Part shown: one piece after another, positions 16,173 through 25,444 of the stretch
Numbering within the stretch: position 1 is the first letter of the stretch
Layout: each line of letters opens with the position of its first letter
Origin: Prevotellaceae bacterium UBA4361
GTDB taxonomy: Bacteria; Bacteroidota; Bacteroidia; Bacteroidales; Bacteroidaceae
NCBI GenBank assembly: GCA_002393575.1
Contig: DGSN01000059.1
Span: 25,371 to 89,370 of the forward strand
Length of the DNA: 64,000 bases
Direction of reading: 5' to 3'
Position numbers and translations under genes: made by a program
The notes under the pieces: model-generated
The model's input: the letters and a program-made list of their open reading frames with translations, nothing else
What the model was told of the DNA's origin: nothing
Databases searched by the model: none

Positions 16173-17189
16173 TTACTTGCTGAACTTAGAGCCGTCGTAA
16201 GCCCACTTCATGTAGGAAGCGCCCCATGTGAAACCAGCACCAAAAGCTGTAAAGATGAGGTTATCGCCTCGTTTCAATTTCGATTCATATTCCCAAAGGC
16301 AAAGTGGCAGCGTACCTCCCGAGGTGTTTGCCATGTGCTCAATGTTAATCATAACTTTGTCTTCAGGAACACCAATGCGGCGAGCTACAGCGGTTTCAAT
16401 TCGAACATTTGCCTGATGTGGAACAATCCAAGCGATATTTTCCTTCGTGAGATTGTTGCGCTTAGCAATGATTTCAACAGCATCCGACATGTTGGTGACA
16501 GCATATTTAAACACTGTTCTACCTTCTTGATAGATGAAGTGAAGTCGCTTATCCACAGACTCATGCGATGGCATCTGAGCAGAGCCACCGGCAGCCATGT
16601 GGAGAGGCTCGTAATGGCTATCTGTGCGGAGATAGCTGTCAATCAGGCCGTAATCTTCAGTGGTAGCTTCCATCATCACGCATCCTGCTCCATCTCCAAA
16701 AATTGGGCATGTGGTGCGATCCATATAGTTTGTCATCGACGAAACCATATCTCCGCCGCAAACAATGATGCGCTTATGACGTCCGCTTTGTATCATGCTG
16801 GCTCCAACCTCCATGGCATAAAGGAATCCCGCACAGGCTGCCTCCATATCAAAGCCAAAAGCATTCTTGAAACCAAGATTTCCGATGACAAGAGATGCTG
16901 TGGATGGGAAATGATAGTCGGGAGTTGTGGTTGCACAAATAACAGCTTCGATGGTGTCTGGGTCTGCTTGGGTTTTCTGCATGAGCTCCTGCACAGCTTT
17001 GGTAAACAAATAAGATGTACCAGCTCCTTGACGCTCATCATCCCTCAAGATATGACGTGACTTCACGCCAATGCGCTCCATAATCCATTCATCAGTAGTA
17101 TCCACAATTCTCGACATTTCGTCGTTATCGAGGATATACTTTGGAACGTATCCACCAACTCCTGTTACTACAGCATTAATTTTTTCCAT
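16173..17189 (-). CDS. fabH: Beta-ketoacyl-ACP synthase III
   Basis: Starts fatty-acid synthesis by condensing an acyl-CoA with malonyl-ACP. It is a thiolase-fold enzyme of 338 residues. The catalytic triad is visible: Cys119 in EAACAGFLYAME, His in IVPHQANVR (about 263) and Asn in MANTSGGTLP (about 293). The C-terminal FTAFGAGFTWGASY is conserved. It follows rpmF by 9 bases. The order DUF177-rpmF-fabH is common in bacteria and links ribosome and membrane synthesis. The acyl-CoA preference cannot be read from the sequence. Confidence 0.95.
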   Translation of the reverse strand: MEKINAVVTGVGGYVPKYILDNDEMSRIVDTTDEWIMERIGVKSRHILRDDERQGAGTSYLFTKAVQELMQKTQADPDTIEAVICATTTPDYHFPSTASLVIGNLGFKNAFGFDMEAACAGFLYAMEVGASMIQSGRHKRIIVCGGDMVSSMTNYMDRTTCPIFGDGAGCVMMEATTEDYGLIDSYLRTDSHYEPLHMAAGGSAQMPSHESVDKRLHFIYQEGRTVFKYAVTNMSDAVEIIAKRNNLTKENIAWIVPHQANVRIETAVARRIGVPEDKVMINIEHMANTSGGTLPLCLWEYESKLKRGDNLIFTAFGAGFTWGASYMKWAYDGSKFSK

Positions 17190-17198
17190 ATCTAATAA

Positions 17199-17384
17199 TT
17201 AGATTGCAGCTTCCTTAACAATAGCTACCTTACCACGATAGTATCCACATGCAGCGCATACTGTGTGATATACATAGAATTCACCACAATTTGGGCAAAC
17301 TGCCAATGTTGGAGCTACTGCTACGTCGTGTGTTCTTCTCTTACGTCCACGTGTCTTTGACTGTCTTCTTTTAGGATGTGCCAT
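17199..17384 (-). CDS. rpmF: 50S ribosomal protein L32
   Basis: A 61-residue ribosomal protein with the family start MAHPKRRQSKTRGRKRRTH and a zinc ribbon formed by CPNC (about 35-38) and CAAC (about 48-51). This is the four-cysteine, zinc-binding form. It lies 9 bases after the DUF177 gene on the same message and just ahead of fabH. Confidence 0.97.
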   Translation of the reverse strand: MAHPKRRQSKTRGRKRRTHDVAVAPTLAVCPNCGEFYVYHTVCAACGYYRGKVAIVKEAAI

Positions 17385-17393
17385 TTTCTTACA

Positions 17394-17999
17394 CTAATTT
17401 TTATTGTTATCAACTAATTTTTTTAATACTTCCCATCGTGGGTCAACAGGATTCCGTTCGGAACGGTTTGCGTCATCAGAAACCTCATCAGAATCCGCCG
17501 TCTCATCGTTGGGCATTTCATCGTCTTTTGCATCCTCTCCGCTACTTCGGGTAGCTTGATGTTTGGAAAGTTCCTCCATCATGGCTTTGTCGCACATCCC
17601 AGGTTCGTGGACCAAGCTGATTGGCATGCTGAGCGCAATGAACTCATAAATAGGCTGCAACACATTCAGAAAACCACTCTCATGATTCACTGTAATGATG
17701 TTGCCGTCGTCTGAATCGTCGTCACCAAGTTTTGCCATTAATTCGTTTGTCGTGTCTATCCGCAATTCTAAGTCCGCCAAACAACGATTGCATGGAGTAG
17801 TAACAACTCCTTCAGAATGGATACAGAAACGAAATAAGCCTTGCGAAGCAGAAGTGCATTTCACAACGCTCTTGACGTTGCCACGGTCTATAAGTCCGTC
17901 TATTGCCTCGAAGACAGCATCGTTAACCTGAAATTCAAATGTCTTTCCCGCTAAATTGCTATCAAGCAAGTCTATATTGTAATCGTCTCTTTTTTCCAT
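17394..17999 (-). CDS. DUF177 (YceD-like) protein
   Basis: A soluble protein of the YceD/DUF177 family, which in plants and bacteria is linked to 23S rRNA accumulation. It regularly precedes rpmF, as here. Cysteines in VTTPCNRCLADLEL are typical. The C-terminal third is acidic and low-complexity (DDEMPNDETADSDEVSDD), ending ...PRWEVLKKLVDNNKN. The open frame reaches 18032, but the -7 element of the promoter covers 18030-18037, so that start cannot be in the transcript. The ATG at 17999 (MEKRDDYN) fits both the promoter and the family start. Confidence 0.87.
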   Translation of the reverse strand: MEKRDDYNIDLLDSNLAGKTFEFQVNDAVFEAIDGLIDRGNVKSVVKCTSASQGLFRFCIHSEGVVTTPCNRCLADLELRIDTTNELMAKLGDDDSDDGNIITVNHESGFLNVLQPIYEFIALSMPISLVHEPGMCDKAMMEELSKHQATRSSGEDAKDDEMPNDETADSDEVSDDANRSERNPVDPRWEVLKKLVDNNKN

Positions 18000-18029
18000 A
18001 TCGAACATGCACATTTGCATTTCAACGTG

Positions 18030-18058
18030 CAAAGATACAAAGAAAAACCTAATTACAA
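18030..18058 (-). promoter_or_regulatory. Promoter of the DUF177-rpmF-fabH-era-der group
   Basis: Minus-strand TTG (18056-18058) and TATCTTTG (18030-18037) are 18 bases apart. Transcription should begin near 18023, which decides the DUF177 start codon in favour of 17999. Confidence 0.65.
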
Positions 18059-18162
18059 GTTATAATTATGCAAATTTCTTGTATCTGACCAATGTTTTTG
18101 TCTCTTTTTCGACTGAAATGTCTTTTCAAAAGACTCGATTTCATCGACTCATTGTGCTTTTA

Positions 18163-19428
18163 TCACTTTGGAAGTTCAACCCTAAAAGTAGTTCCCTTCC
18201 CTATTTCGGACGATTTCACAAAAATGCGTCCCTTATGATATTCTTCCACAATTCGCTTTGCCAACGAAAGACCAAGTCCCCACCCTCTTTTCTTTGTTGT
18301 GAATCCAGGTTTGAATACCGAACCGAAATTCGACTTTGCAATGCCCTTTCCAGTATCTTTAAAATCCAAAGCAATGTGATGATCCGTTTCTTCAAAATAA
18401 ATATCAATGGAGCCATTGCCAGACATGGCATCTACAGCATTCTTGCACAGGTTTTCCGCTACCCATTCAAAGAGCGAAGCAACAAGGTTGACAATTACAG
18501 GTTCTGAAGGAAGATGGCTCGTTATTTTCACTTTGTTGGATGTGCGCTTATCCATATATTCCACAACACGATTGATGACGGCGCATAAATCTTCTGGTTT
18601 TGGCTCTGGAATAGAACCGATTTTTGAGAAACGCTCGGCAATGCGTTCCAGACGCTTGACATCTTTTTCCATTTCAGGCAATAGCACATCGTCTGGGTAT
18701 GTCTCTTTCAGTACTTCAGACCAAGCCATGAGGGAAGAAATAGGAGTACCCAATTGGTGTGCTGTTTCTTTGGATAATCCCACCCACACTTTGTTTTGCT
18801 CTGCTTTCATGGATGAGAAGAGCGCAAAAATAGCAATCAGCACAAAGATGACAACAACGCTCAACTGAATATAAGGATAAACAGCCAAACGCTTGAGCAT
18901 CAAAGATTCTCCATAACAGATTTCGATATAATCCGCGTTAGCTTGTTCCGTTTGCGGTTGAATAACCGTGAAAGAGTCCGAATTCTTCTGAGCTGAATCT
19001 ATGTATTGATTGGAAAACTCCTCCGTCTCATCAAACATGATTTCGTCAGAGGGTTGCGTGATGAAAATGCGAATGGAGTTATCTTCATCCTGCATTTTTC
19101 TGGCTTTCTCCTTCAGAATCGAAATAGAGTCTTCGTCTTCCTTGAATGTCAGGCCTAAATTTCGATGTGTCTGCACATTGCCATAGCGGTCTAACACAAT
19201 GACGGGAATCGTATTATTGCCGTTGATGACTTTCAGCACAAGGTTTAAGTCCGTGTTTTCATCAGCAGCATTGAGCGAACGCATAGCTTCAGCCCACACC
19301 TCCATGCGGTTCTTCTCCTCCACCTGCAAATCATGGGTGAGATAATTAGAAATCAACAAAGATGCTATGGCAATGAGAATAGCCATAACTATCAGAATAA
19401 TCTTTATGTTGCGTATTCGTTCAAACAT
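18163..19428 (-). CDS. Membrane sensor histidine kinase
   Basis: A two-component sensor of 421 residues. TM1 spans about 8-28 and TM2 about 186-206, enclosing a periplasmic sensing region of about 155 residues with no recognised domain. The phospho-acceptor is His224 in KETAHQLGTPISSLMAW, the HQLGTP form common in Bacteroidetes. The ATPase part shows NLCKNAVDAM, DTGKGI and GWGLGLSLAKRIV, all intact. No response regulator lies next to it, so its partner is encoded elsewhere. The signal is unknown. It is followed, after a short gap, by the DUF177 promoter. Confidence 0.9.
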   Translation of the reverse strand: MFERIRNIKIILIVMAILIAIASLLISNYLTHDLQVEEKNRMEVWAEAMRSLNAADENTDLNLVLKVINGNNTIPVIVLDRYGNVQTHRNLGLTFKEDEDSISILKEKARKMQDEDNSIRIFITQPSDEIMFDETEEFSNQYIDSAQKNSDSFTVIQPQTEQANADYIEICYGESLMLKRLAVYPYIQLSVVVIFVLIAIFALFSSMKAEQNKVWVGLSKETAHQLGTPISSLMAWSEVLKETYPDDVLLPEMEKDVKRLERIAERFSKIGSIPEPKPEDLCAVINRVVEYMDKRTSNKVKITSHLPSEPVIVNLVASLFEWVAENLCKNAVDAMSGNGSIDIYFEETDHHIALDFKDTGKGIAKSNFGSVFKPGFTTKKRGWGLGLSLAKRIVEEYHKGRIFVKSSEIGKGTTFRVELPK

Positions 19429-19511
19429 TTATTCAACCATTCAGATATATGCACACAAAAGAAATAACGTATTATTTCAGATATTATTGTTTGTTCAAGA
19501 GTGTTTGTTTT

Positions 19512-19551
19512 AACAATAAAAACCGTCGCGAAGAATCACTCCCCACGACGG
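19512..19551 (-). terminator. Intrinsic terminator after the TPR gene
   Basis: Read on the minus strand: CCGTCGTG, a 13-base loop, CGCGACGG, then TTTTTATTG. The stem is eight base pairs with one wobble and lies about 70 bases past the TPR stop, ahead of the histidine kinase. Confidence 0.8.
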
Positions 19552-19618
19552 ATAAAATCAGTATATAATTTCGCAAATTCTCTCTTATTGAGAGTCGTTT
19601 ATCTTGAATCTTATCTTG

Positions 19619-20896
19619 TTATTTAGAATACTTCTGATATTCCTTGGCTTTAGCCATGTTACCAGAATTGTAGTAGCTTGCATAAAGAGGATAGCCCCAC
19701 TGATCTGGCTGGTCTGGAGCTAATTCCTTAGCCTTCTCATAATAACTGATAGCCTTCTTATACCAGCCGTCAGCAACAGCTTTCTTATCCTTGTTCATAC
19801 TTGCAATGCGAGTTGCTGTATTACCAGCACCAATGATGCAATCAAGATAGTCCTGCTTGAACTCAACGCCTTTTTCGAATGCAGCGAATGCATCTTCATA
19901 CTTTTCAAGATTGTAGAGTGCTACAGCACGGAAATAGTAAGGATAGCGAGCTGCTTCAATGGCATTACCATCATTATCAACAGTCTTAATAGTACCATTT
20001 GCCATATTAGCAATTGCCTGGTCGCTCAGTTCAACAGCTTTGGTGAAATTCTTATCGATGATATTGTTCTGAATGAGATTCACAACAAAAATCAGCTGCT
20101 CTGGAAATTTCTGAGTTGCCAACTCATACATTTCTGTTTCCTTAGCCTTATCGCCCTTTTCCTTATAATATGTAATGAGGTCCTGGCAAGCCAAAGCGCC
20201 GTTTTGAGAATCAAGAGCCTTGTTCAGGTATTCCACCATTTTTGCTTCATCGCCCTTTGCTCCCTTGATGGCTGTAGCATAAATATATGCACCTTCCTTG
20301 TAGTAAGGGTCTTTGTTTTTTAAGTCAAGTTCTGCAAAAAGAGGATTGTCAAACGACTCGTAATATGCGTCAAGCAGTTCAACAGTGGCTGCAGGGTCAT
20401 CGTAAACCAAGTTACTTGCTCCGATGAACAAGTTGTTGCGAGGGTTCTGAGCCAACTGCTGTATTAAAGCATGCTCCTTCTTGTATTCATCTTCTTTCAC
20501 AGGAAGCTTACCCTTAGCGTTTGGAGTTTTCATCGCCTTCTCATACCGTTCGTAATTTTTCACAATGTCCGATTGGTTCTTGAAGAAAGCTTTTTTGTCA
20601 ACAAATTCATTATTGTTGGCTGTACGCTGCTTAATCATTTCGTTCATATCATGAAGCAGAAGACGACCTTTGTATTTATAGGTTTCAGGCATGTCTGCGG
20701 ATTCAGGGTCCTTGTCAGCATTTGCAAGAAGCTCGCGCATTTCTGCAAGCTTTTCTGCATCCAAATTGCTAAGGTCCATGTTGACAGGTGTAGAAGCATA
20801 TTCAATCATGTTCTTCACCTTATTTACGTTTTTCTTTTGTGCATATACAGAACCCGTTAAGGCTAAGGCAGCACACATCAAAATAATCTTTTTCAT
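19619..20896 (-). CDS. Exported tetratricopeptide-repeat protein
   Basis: A 425-residue protein with a typical signal peptide (MKKIILMCAALALTGSVYA) and no lipobox, so it is probably periplasmic. From about residue 150 on it consists of TPR-like helix pairs, for example ATAIKGAKGDEAKMVEYLNK, AVALYNLEKYEDAFAAFEKG and AISYYEKAKELAPDQPDQW. Such proteins scaffold envelope complexes in Bacteroidales, but the partner here is unknown. It stands as its own unit, with a promoter-like element upstream (20958-20989) and a clear terminator downstream (19512-19551). Confidence 0.85.
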   Translation of the reverse strand: MKKIILMCAALALTGSVYAQKKNVNKVKNMIEYASTPVNMDLSNLDAEKLAEMRELLANADKDPESADMPETYKYKGRLLLHDMNEMIKQRTANNNEFVDKKAFFKNQSDIVKNYERYEKAMKTPNAKGKLPVKEDEYKKEHALIQQLAQNPRNNLFIGASNLVYDDPAATVELLDAYYESFDNPLFAELDLKNKDPYYKEGAYIYATAIKGAKGDEAKMVEYLNKALDSQNGALACQDLITYYKEKGDKAKETEMYELATQKFPEQLIFVVNLIQNNIIDKNFTKAVELSDQAIANMANGTIKTVDNDGNAIEAARYPYYFRAVALYNLEKYEDAFAAFEKGVEFKQDYLDCIIGAGNTATRIASMNKDKKAVADGWYKKAISYYEKAKELAPDQPDQWGYPLYASYYNSGNMAKAKEYQKYSK

Positions 20897-20957
20897 TGTC
20901 TATAAGATTTATTAGATTAATAATTTGTTTTCTTTAAAATAGATATAGAATGCGTTG

Positions 20958-20989
20958 CAAAGATAAATAATTCTTTTAAATCCTATCAA
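20958..20989 (-). promoter_or_regulatory. Promoter of the TPR gene
   Basis: Minus-strand TATCTTTG (about 20958-20965) with a TTG about 21 bases further upstream (20987-20989). It lies about 60 bases before the start codon, just after the gyrA terminator. Confidence 0.5.
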
Positions 20990-20999
20990 TTTAAGACTG

Positions 21000-21040
21000 A
21001 AAAAATAAAAGTAGGAGTGAAATTTAACACACCCCTACCT
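21000..21040 (-). terminator. Intrinsic terminator of gyrA
   Basis: Read on the minus strand, GTAGGGGTG and CACTCCTAC form a nine-base-pair stem with one wobble, followed by TTTTATTTTTT. It begins about 15 bases after the gyrA stop. Confidence 0.85.
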
Positions 21041-21054
21041 TTTTTTAACGATTG

Positions 21055-23724
21055 TTATTCATTTGTTGTCCCTTCGTTTTCCACATTCTCTGTTCCATCC
21101 TGATTCTGTTCAGAAATTTCATCCTCAGGGTCAACATGCTCCACTTTGCACACACTGGCAATGACATCGTTGCGTTTTTTCAAGTTAATCAGGCTCACGC
21201 CTTGAGTGTTTCTGCCTTGAACTCGAATTTCGCTTACTGCCAGACGAATAGCAACACCGCTCTTATTGATAATCATCAGGTCGTCATCGTCCGTCACAGC
21301 CTTGATAGCAATGAGTTTGCCTGTCTTTTCCGTCACATTCAGCGTCTTCACACCCTTTCCACCACGTTTCGTGATGCGATAGTCTGACAAAACAGAGCGT
21401 TTTCCAAATCCCTTTTCACTGACAACAAGTATGTTCTCAGGCCATTCGTCAGCAGATACTTCTACAGCATCCTCCACTTCCTCTGTGGTTTCCACAACAT
21501 CTGTTTCAGGAGATTCTGTTTCATTAGATTCTTGTGCATCGAGAGCAGCCCACTGTTCATCGGTTAATGCTTCGTTGCAATTAAACACAAGCATACCAAC
21601 GGCTTCGTCATCCTTGCCATCAAGACGAATGCCACGGACTCCGGTAGCAGTACGTCCCATCACACGAACTCCTTGTTCGTTGAAACGGATGGCACGACCT
21701 CCATGATTGGCAATGATAATGTCGTCATTGCCTGTAGTGAGTTTCACTTCAATCACTTCGTCGCCTTCAGCCAAATTGATGGCAATGAGTCCATTGGAAC
21801 GTGGATGAGCATAATTCTCGAATCGAGTCTTTTTAACTGTACCGAACTTCGTACAGAACATCAAGTTATGCTTCTTCACGAAGTCTGCATCATTGATGTT
21901 TTCGATAGTGATAAATGCTGTTGCCTTGTCGTCGGAATCGATATTGAGCAAATTCTGAACAGCACGACCCTTGAATGTCTTTGGTCCTTCAGGTATGTCA
22001 TAGACCTTCATCCAGAAGCAACGTCCTTTCTTGGTGAAGAACATCATCGTGTTGTGAGTTGTGGCTGGATAGATGTATTCGATGAAATCCTGGTCGCGAG
22101 CTGAACCGCCCTTTGAGCCAACACCGCCTCTTCCCTGAGCACGGAACTCCGTCAGTGGTGTACGCTTGATGTATCCAAGGTGACTTACAGTAACAACAAC
22201 AGGTTCGTTTGGATAGAAGTCTTCTGGGTTGAAATTATTGCTGGCTGAATAGTCGATAACAGTCTTGCGTTCATCACCCCATTTGTTTTTCACTTCGAGC
22301 AGTTCGTCTTTCATCACCTTCTTGCAAAGTTCTGGGTCGTCAAGAATAGACTGCAAGTATGCAATCAATTTTTCCAGTTCCTCGTACTCTGCATGGAGCT
22401 TATCCTGCTCCAGTCCAGTGAGTTGACGAAGTCGCATTTCAACAATCGCTTTAGCCTGAATATCGTCGAGATTGAAACGGGCCTTCAGGTTCTCGATGGC
22501 CTCTTGAGGACTCTTGGCTGCACGAATGATATGAACAACTTCATCGATGTTGTCGCTGGCGATAATCAGACCTTCGAGGATGTGTGCTCGTTCCTCAGCT
22601 TTGCGCTTATCGTATTTTGTGCGACGTATCGTCACGTCATGGCGATGCTCTACAAAGTATTTGATGCACTCTTGAAGCGAAAGCAATTTAGGACGACCGG
22701 AGTTGTTGGCACCAGCGCCAATCAGAGCAATACAATTGACACTGAAACTCGACTGAAGGTCTGTCATCTTGTAGAGCTTGTTCAGAACCACATTTGCATT
22801 TGCATCGCGCTTCAAGTCAATCACAATGCGCATACCTTCACGGTCCGATTCGTCGTTTACATTTGCAATGCCATCGACCTTCTTTTCCGTAACAAGTTCA
22901 GCTATCTTTTTGATAAGTTCCGACTTGTTGACATTGTAAGGAATCTCGTGAACAACTATCTTGTCATGAGTAGCTTCAGTCTCAATCTCAGTCTTCGAGC
23001 GAATGATGATACGTCCGCGTCCTGTTTCATACGCTTCTTTCACGCCATCCAATCCACAAATAATACCACCTGTTGGGAAGTCTGGAGCCTTGATGAATCT
23101 CATCAATCCCTCAGTGGTGATTTCTGGGTTGTCAATCATGGCAACGCATCCATCTATCACTTCGCCCAAGTTATGTGTAGGGATATTGGTAGCCATACCA
23201 ACAGCAATACCCGTTGCACCATTCACAAGAAGGTTGGGAATGCGAGTTGGTAGCACCTTTGGCTCTTTGAGCGAACCATCGAAGTTGTCATCAAAATCAA
23301 CAGTTTCTTTGTACAGGTCGTCCATCATCGCTTCACCCAGACGAGTGAGGCGAGCCTCAGTGTAACGCATGGCAGCTGCACCATCACCATCCACAGAGCC
23401 GAAGTTGCCTTGTCCATCCACCAAACAATAGCGCATCGCCCAATCCTGAGCCAAACGAACCAAAGCACCATACACTGAAGAGTCACCATGTGGGTGATAC
23501 TTACCAAGGACTTCACCGACAATACGGGCGCACTTCTTGTATGGCTTATCGTATGTGTTGCCCAATTCCATCATTCCGTAAAGAATACGTCGATGCACAG
23601 GCTTAAAACCATCTCTTACATCAGGGAGCGCACGGCTGACAATCACCGACATGGAATAGTCGATATACGACTTCTTCATGCTCTCATTGATGTCAACTTT
23701 AATAATTCTGTCTTGATCTAACAT
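21055..23724 (-). CDS. gyrA: DNA gyrase subunit A
   Basis: The DNA-cleaving subunit of gyrase, 889 residues. The catalytic Tyr is Tyr121 in AAMRYTEARL. The gyrase-specific box appears as RAQGRGGVGSKGG, so this is gyrase rather than topoisomerase IV. The quinolone-resistance region reads HPHGDSSVYGAL: Ser82 is kept, but the position of E. coli Asp87 is Gly86. An acidic insert (about residues 740-780, rich in Glu, Asp and Thr) interrupts the C-terminal propeller, and the tail is acidic too. It is a single gene with its own terminator; the upstream gap (23725-23969) shows no further gene. Confidence 0.97.
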   Translation of the reverse strand: MLDQDRIIKVDINESMKKSYIDYSMSVIVSRALPDVRDGFKPVHRRILYGMMELGNTYDKPYKKCARIVGEVLGKYHPHGDSSVYGALVRLAQDWAMRYCLVDGQGNFGSVDGDGAAAMRYTEARLTRLGEAMMDDLYKETVDFDDNFDGSLKEPKVLPTRIPNLLVNGATGIAVGMATNIPTHNLGEVIDGCVAMIDNPEITTEGLMRFIKAPDFPTGGIICGLDGVKEAYETGRGRIIIRSKTEIETEATHDKIVVHEIPYNVNKSELIKKIAELVTEKKVDGIANVNDESDREGMRIVIDLKRDANANVVLNKLYKMTDLQSSFSVNCIALIGAGANNSGRPKLLSLQECIKYFVEHRHDVTIRRTKYDKRKAEERAHILEGLIIASDNIDEVVHIIRAAKSPQEAIENLKARFNLDDIQAKAIVEMRLRQLTGLEQDKLHAEYEELEKLIAYLQSILDDPELCKKVMKDELLEVKNKWGDERKTVIDYSASNNFNPEDFYPNEPVVVTVSHLGYIKRTPLTEFRAQGRGGVGSKGGSARDQDFIEYIYPATTHNTMMFFTKKGRCFWMKVYDIPEGPKTFKGRAVQNLLNIDSDDKATAFITIENINDADFVKKHNLMFCTKFGTVKKTRFENYAHPRSNGLIAINLAEGDEVIEVKLTTGNDDIIIANHGGRAIRFNEQGVRVMGRTATGVRGIRLDGKDDEAVGMLVFNCNEALTDEQWAALDAQESNETESPETDVVETTEEVEDAVEVSADEWPENILVVSEKGFGKRSVLSDYRITKRGGKGVKTLNVTEKTGKLIAIKAVTDDDDLMIINKSGVAIRLAVSEIRVQGRNTQGVSLINLKKRNDVIASVCKVEHVDPEDEISEQNQDGTENVENEGTTNE

Positions 23725-23969
23725 TTAAATGATTTGTGTTAATAGCGTTCTTAATTTTGTGTAAATTTACGAAGATTTTTTTTGCTACACAAACATTTAA
23801 ATAAATTTCGCTCAAAAACAAGGGTAGAAAAACTAAAAGAAGCCAAATTTGCCACTTTTCAGCCTGTTTTTCGCGTTTGAGTTTCATAATCGACGTTTTA
23901 ATAATCAGGGCGAATTTGACATCAAAACGCCTTAGAGCGCAAATTTCGATGCTGCATTCTTTTCGGGTT

Positions 23970-25262
23970 CTACCCCAACGCGCAACAATCGATAAATCGC
24001 TCTGGAGAAAAATACATGTTTGCTATATTTAATAATAATGAGGAATCCGCTTGGTTGATTTTCCGATTAGATTCTACAAAATCATGCAAAGTTTTTCCAC
24101 GGAACGAAAGCCCCATCAGCAGCGATGGCAAATTGAAAGTGAGTTCACAACGACGTAAGACATTCCCGATGATATAGTTTTTCACTTGTTTCAGTTCGTC
24201 ATCAGGAATGGGCTCTTGGCATAGCTTCTGTAATTCCACATAAATATCATCAACAACTTGCTGCACACACAAGCTGGGCGTCTCAGTTTGAATCACATAT
24301 ACAGTCTGAAAAGGAATACTGAGAAGTGAACCGCTAATATCGTAAGTAAGTCCTTTTGTCTCACGAATACTATTCATCAAACGGCTTCCGAAATAGCCAC
24401 TTAACAACACAGAAAGCAAGCGGATATAAGGCATATCAGCATCATCTTGCATGGGGAGCAGACAACCCACGTTAACAGCTGCTTGGACCGTTTGCTCTGG
24501 CATTGTAGTGCTGAAATGGCGTTCTTTGATAGGAACAGTCGGAATAGGTTCTATCTTCAGAGGCTGTCTGTTTCCTCCTCCCCAATGTCCTTCTCCGAAC
24601 AATTTGGAAATCAAATCGATGTCCTCGCTCTTATAACCTCCCGTGATGAAGAGAGAACAATTGTTTGAAGTGATATTTTCTGTGTGATAGTCTTGCAAGA
24701 GTTGCGTTGTCAAACTATCATAATCCTCCACTTGCTTATAACGCCCCATAGGATGCGACGGTCCCAATAACTCTGCATAGAATTGATTACGGCAAACAGT
24801 CGCCACCTTTTTCTGATTGATGAGAAAAGCAGTTCTGGCTTGGTTCAGGGCAATTTGAAATTTTGCTTCATCATAGAGCGGTTCATTAAACATGCTACAT
24901 ACGATTTGCAACACTTCATGCAGATGCTTACGCAAGCACTGGACTGTAACACAGGAATAGGAAAGATTTGTTGATGAACTTATCGTAGCTCCTAAGAAGT
25001 CTAACTTTTCAGAAATGCTGTCAGCAGAATAAGTCCTTGTTCCCACCTTAAGCTGGGAGAAGGCAAAGCGAGCTTGTTGTGGATGCTTCTCAAGCCATTG
25101 TCCTCCCTTAAACATGAAATCAATCCTCAGCAATTGAGTCTCATCCAGATGAAGGAGTTGCACTTCAATTTTGTTGTTCAAGAGAATGACTTCAGGCTCT
25201 TTCGAAATGCTCAATTGGAGCTGATGAGTGGCAGGAGCGATACTTCTTTCCAGCTTATACAT
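23970..25262 (-). CDS. M16-type peptidase homologue lacking the zinc motif
   Basis: Shares the two-domain layout of insulinase-type (M16) proteins, for example FMFKGGQWLEKHPQQARF, KVGTRTYSADSISEKLDFLGA and, in the second half, NSIRETKGLTYDISGSL. The HxxEH zinc-binding motif expected after the FKGG-like segment is absent; the sequence there is QQARFAFSQLKVG. So it is probably not a protease and may be the inactive partner of a heterodimer, as in M16 pairs, but no active partner is next to it. The open frame begins at a TTG (25277); the ATG at 25262 (MYKLERSIAP) is the likelier start. There is no signal peptide. Confidence 0.78.
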   Translation of the reverse strand: MYKLERSIAPATHQLQLSISKEPEVILLNNKIEVQLLHLDETQLLRIDFMFKGGQWLEKHPQQARFAFSQLKVGTRTYSADSISEKLDFLGATISSSTNLSYSCVTVQCLRKHLHEVLQIVCSMFNEPLYDEAKFQIALNQARTAFLINQKKVATVCRNQFYAELLGPSHPMGRYKQVEDYDSLTTQLLQDYHTENITSNNCSLFITGGYKSEDIDLISKLFGEGHWGGGNRQPLKIEPIPTVPIKERHFSTTMPEQTVQAAVNVGCLLPMQDDADMPYIRLLSVLLSGYFGSRLMNSIRETKGLTYDISGSLLSIPFQTVYVIQTETPSLCVQQVVDDIYVELQKLCQEPIPDDELKQVKNYIIGNVLRRCELTFNLPSLLMGLSFRGKTLHDFVESNRKINQADSSLLLNIANMYFSPERFIDCCALG

Positions 25263-25323
25263 GGAAGTAAAAAACAACTAATAGATAACGATTTTTCAAA
25301 TGCTTTGTATCGGGAAAAGTAAA

Positions 25324-25411
25324 TCCCCAATCGCGTAGCAGTATTTCCCCAATCGCGTAATGATGCTTCCCCAATCGAGTAACCGTGATTCCCCAATAGG
25401 AATTCTCACCA
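25324..25411. repeat. 22-base-phased tandem repeat, four units
   Basis: TCCCCAATCGCGTA-like units start at 25324, 25346, 25368 and 25390, exactly 22 apart. They are closest in sequence to the 3.2-kb array (AATCGCGTAA versus AGTCGCGTAA). The array lies between kdsB and the M16 gene, both on the minus strand. Confidence 0.85.
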
Positions 25412-25444
25412 TTTCAATATGGAGACAGAAAGAAAAAAAAGAGA

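Noticed and set aside
23699..23887. 62-codon minus-strand frame with a hydrophobic stretch upstream of gyrA
   Set aside because: Overlaps the gyrA start, is A+T-driven, and has no promoter or family match that I can see.
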